This document shows, piece by piece, positions 4,361 to 5,722 of a stretch of 5,722 nt of DNA. The translations under genes and the position numbers were made by a program. The DNA is from Desulfuromonadales bacterium (GTDB taxonomy: Bacteria; Desulfobacterota; Desulfuromonadia; Geobacterales; Pseudopelobacteraceae), in the NCBI GenBank assembly GCA_015688915.1, contig JAATGX010000175.1:1-5722 (forward strand), in the 5' to 3' direction. How positions within the stretch are numbered: position 1 is the first letter of the stretch; each line of letters begins with the position of its first letter. Below the pieces are notes generated by a model that was not told the origin of the DNA, did not search any database, and worked only from the letters and a program-made list of their open reading frames with translations.

Positions 4361-5722
4361 TCCCCCTTCTTCCCCAACCCATCGATCAGCCCGATCCGCA
4401 GGTCGTTCAACCGGCCGGACAGGGACACCTTGTAGCGGTGCGGGTTGACAAAACGCAGGCAGCCCGTCGGCAGCAGCGCCAGTTCCCGCTTGCATCGCTC
4501 CGCCATGGTTGCCAGCGGTTCCGAACCGTGCGTCCGCCGGCCCGCCTCCATGACTATCCGACGCAAGTCCGTAAAGCGTGCATTCTCGGGAAGGACTTTG
4601 TGCTGAAGCGGGTTGGTGGGGTCATGGACCGTGTCGCCCCCCCGGACATCGTCCGTCTCCAGGCAGATCACGTCCTTGATGAAACCGCCGTCCGGGTTGA
4701 ACGCCCGCAGCAACCGTTTCCTCCCCGGCAGGGTCGCCTTGGCCATGTCGCTGGTCACCTTGAGTTTCGGTTGTCCCTCGATCTCCACCAACTTGTAGAC
4801 CCCGCCCAGCGCCCCGCCCCCGGGCCCGGCACCGGTGGCCAACTTGGTGCCGACGCCGTAGATGTCCACCCGGCCCCCTTCGGCGCGCACCGACTCGATC
4901 ACCTGCTCATCCAGATCGTTGGAGACCACGATCCTGACACCGTTGAACCCGGCGTCGTCCAGCATGGCCCGGGCCTCGCGGGAGAGATAGGCCAGGTCGC
5001 CCGAGTCGATGCGGATGCCGCGCAGTTCGTGCCCCTGTTCCCGTAACTCCCGGGCCACGGTGATGCTGTTGGGGAGGCCGCTCTTCAGGGTGTCGTAGGT
5101 ATCCGCCAGCAGGATGGTGCTGTCAGGGAAGACGCCTGCGTAGGCGCGGAAAGCGGTCAACTCGTCCGGGAACGCCTGCACCCAGCTATGGGCATGGGTG
5201 CCCCGCACCGGCAGGCCATAGGCCATGCCGGCCAGCAGGTTGCTGGTGCCCTGCACGCCCCCCACGCAGGCGGCTCGCGAGGCCGACAGCCCGCCATCCG
5301 CCCCCTGGGCCCGGCGCAGGCCGAACTCGATCACCTCGGCCCCGTCGGCGGCATGGCAGATCCGGGCCGACTTGGTGGCGATCAGGGTCTGGAAGTTGAT
5401 GACGGTGAGCAGGGCCGTCTCCACGAACTGGGCCTCGGCCAGGGTAGCCTCCACGGTCAGAAGCGGCTCGTTGCCGAAAACCACCGTCCCCTCCGGCGGC
5501 GCGGTTATCCTGCCCGTGAAACGGAACTCCCGCAAAAACTCCATAAAGCGCGGCTTGAACAGCCCCAGCCCCCGGAGGTAGTCCAGCTCCTCCGCTCCGA
5601 AGCGCAGTTGTTCCAGCATGTCCAGCGCGGGCTCCAGCCCGGCAAACACGGCATAGCCCCCCTCGAAGGGGTTGCTGCGGAAGAACAGGTCGAACACGGC
5701 CGGCTTGTCCGCCATACCCTCC
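4357..5722 (-). CDS. pncB: nicotinate phosphoribosyltransferase, 5' end outside the window
   Basis: The enzyme joins nicotinate and PRPP, with ATP hydrolysis, to form nicotinate mononucleotide, the committed step of the Preiss-Handler route to NAD. Numbering from the first Met in the window (5713-5715) gives 452 residues. EFGLRRAQG lies at 130-138 and GTHAHSW at 172-178, the latter with the family's phosphorylated His, here likely His176. IRIDSGDL lies at 234-241, SNDLDE at 265-270 and the phosphate-binding YGVGTKLATG at 286-295. That Met is probably internal. The frame is open to the edge and reads Glu-Gly before it, and family members usually have a further 20-30 residues (TDLYQLTM-type start) before the ADKPAVFDLFFR stretch. 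The GGAGG beside it is only two bases from the ATG, too close to serve it. The gene is therefore annotated as partial. It overlaps pncA by four bases, so the two genes form an operon that takes nicotinamide to the mononucleotide. Confidence 0.95.
   Translation of the reverse strand, partial: EGMADKPAVFDLFFRSNPFEGGYAVFAGLEPALDMLEQLRFGAEELDYLRGLGLFKPRFMEFLREFRFTGRITAPPEGTVVFGNEPLLTVEATLAEAQFVETALLTVINFQTLIATKSARICHAADGAEVIEFGLRRAQGADGGLSASRAACVGGVQGTSNLLAGMAYGLPVRGTHAHSWVQAFPDELTAFRAYAGVFPDSTILLADTYDTLKSGLPNSITVARELREQGHELRGIRIDSGDLAYLSREARAMLDDAGFNGVRIVVSNDLDEQVIESVRAEGGRVDIYGVGTKLATGAGPGGGALGGVYKLVEIEGQPKLKVTSDMAKATLPGRKRLLRAFNPDGGFIKDVICLETDDVRGGDTVHDPTNPLQHKVLPENARFTDLRRIVMEAGRRTHGSEPLATMAERCKRELALLPTGCLRFVNPHRYKVSLSGRLNDLRIGLIDGLGKKGE

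Noticed and set aside
4438..5046. 202-residue plus-strand frame opposite the phosphoribosyltransferase
   Set aside because: It is the antisense shadow of a well-conserved enzyme; its composition is low in hydrophobic core and rich in Arg, Gln and His.
5713..5722. GGAGGGTATG at the right edge as the true start of the phosphoribosyltransferase
   Set aside because: The GGAGG is only two bases from the ATG. The frame stays open upstream (Glu-Gly) and family members normally have more residues before this point, so it is taken as an internal Met.
1..5722. Defence system, toxin-antitoxin pair, CRISPR array, transposase or RNA gene
   Set aside because: Both strands were read for these. No repeat array, transposase motif, tRNA fold or paired small ORFs could be supported.

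Overview
The window reads as chromosomal DNA of a Gram-negative bacterium of moderate to high GC. A two-domain PilZ protein beside a YhhJ/YbhR-type ABC-2 permease and a nicotinate salvage pair would fit a Geobacter-like desulfuromonad, but that placement is inference and no marker gene is present. GC content is uneven. Single 60-base lines reach about 80% GC in the nicotinate phosphoribosyltransferase gene (4801-4860) and fall to about 43% in the PilZ gene (3421-3480). The left 1.6 kb and the PilZ gene look more AT-rich than the two salvage genes.

Left region (1-1590), genes on the minus strand. An MDR-family (GroES-fold) alcohol dehydrogenase/quinone reductase gene runs off the left edge. 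As given it is frameshifted at codon 9 by an apparent one-base loss in a G run. A candidate promoter lies upstream of it, followed by a strong intrinsic terminator that closes a complete SDR oxidoreductase gene (635-1393). The SDR gene has a roughly 200 bp upstream region with a 15 bp palindrome overlapping a candidate -35 element and an 8 bp stem hairpin in the leader. The two oxidoreductases could be related in function, but the terminator and separate promoter argue against one simple operon.

Middle region (1591-2784), plus strand. A complete ABC-2 permease of the YhhJ/YbhR type directly follows about 20 codons that look like the C-terminus of a sister permease. The rest of that sister gene, and any ATPase and HlyD-type partner, are absent. 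This suggests that the left oxidoreductase segment abuts a truncated exporter operon.

Right region (2819-5722), minus strand. A two-domain PilZ protein (predicted c-di-GMP receptor) converges on the permease. Upstream of it are a 9 bp arm palindrome and a 10 bp arm inverted repeat that overlaps the end of pncA. The last two genes, nicotinate phosphoribosyltransferase (5' end outside the window) and nicotinamidase, overlap by four bases (ATGA). Together they convert nicotinamide to nicotinate and then to nicotinate mononucleotide, the entry to NAD by the Preiss-Handler route.

I found no CRISPR array, transposase, tRNA, rRNA or clear phage gene. I see no convincing new multi-gene system. The most informative signals are the broken dehydrogenase, the truncated exporter operon and the palindromes between genes.
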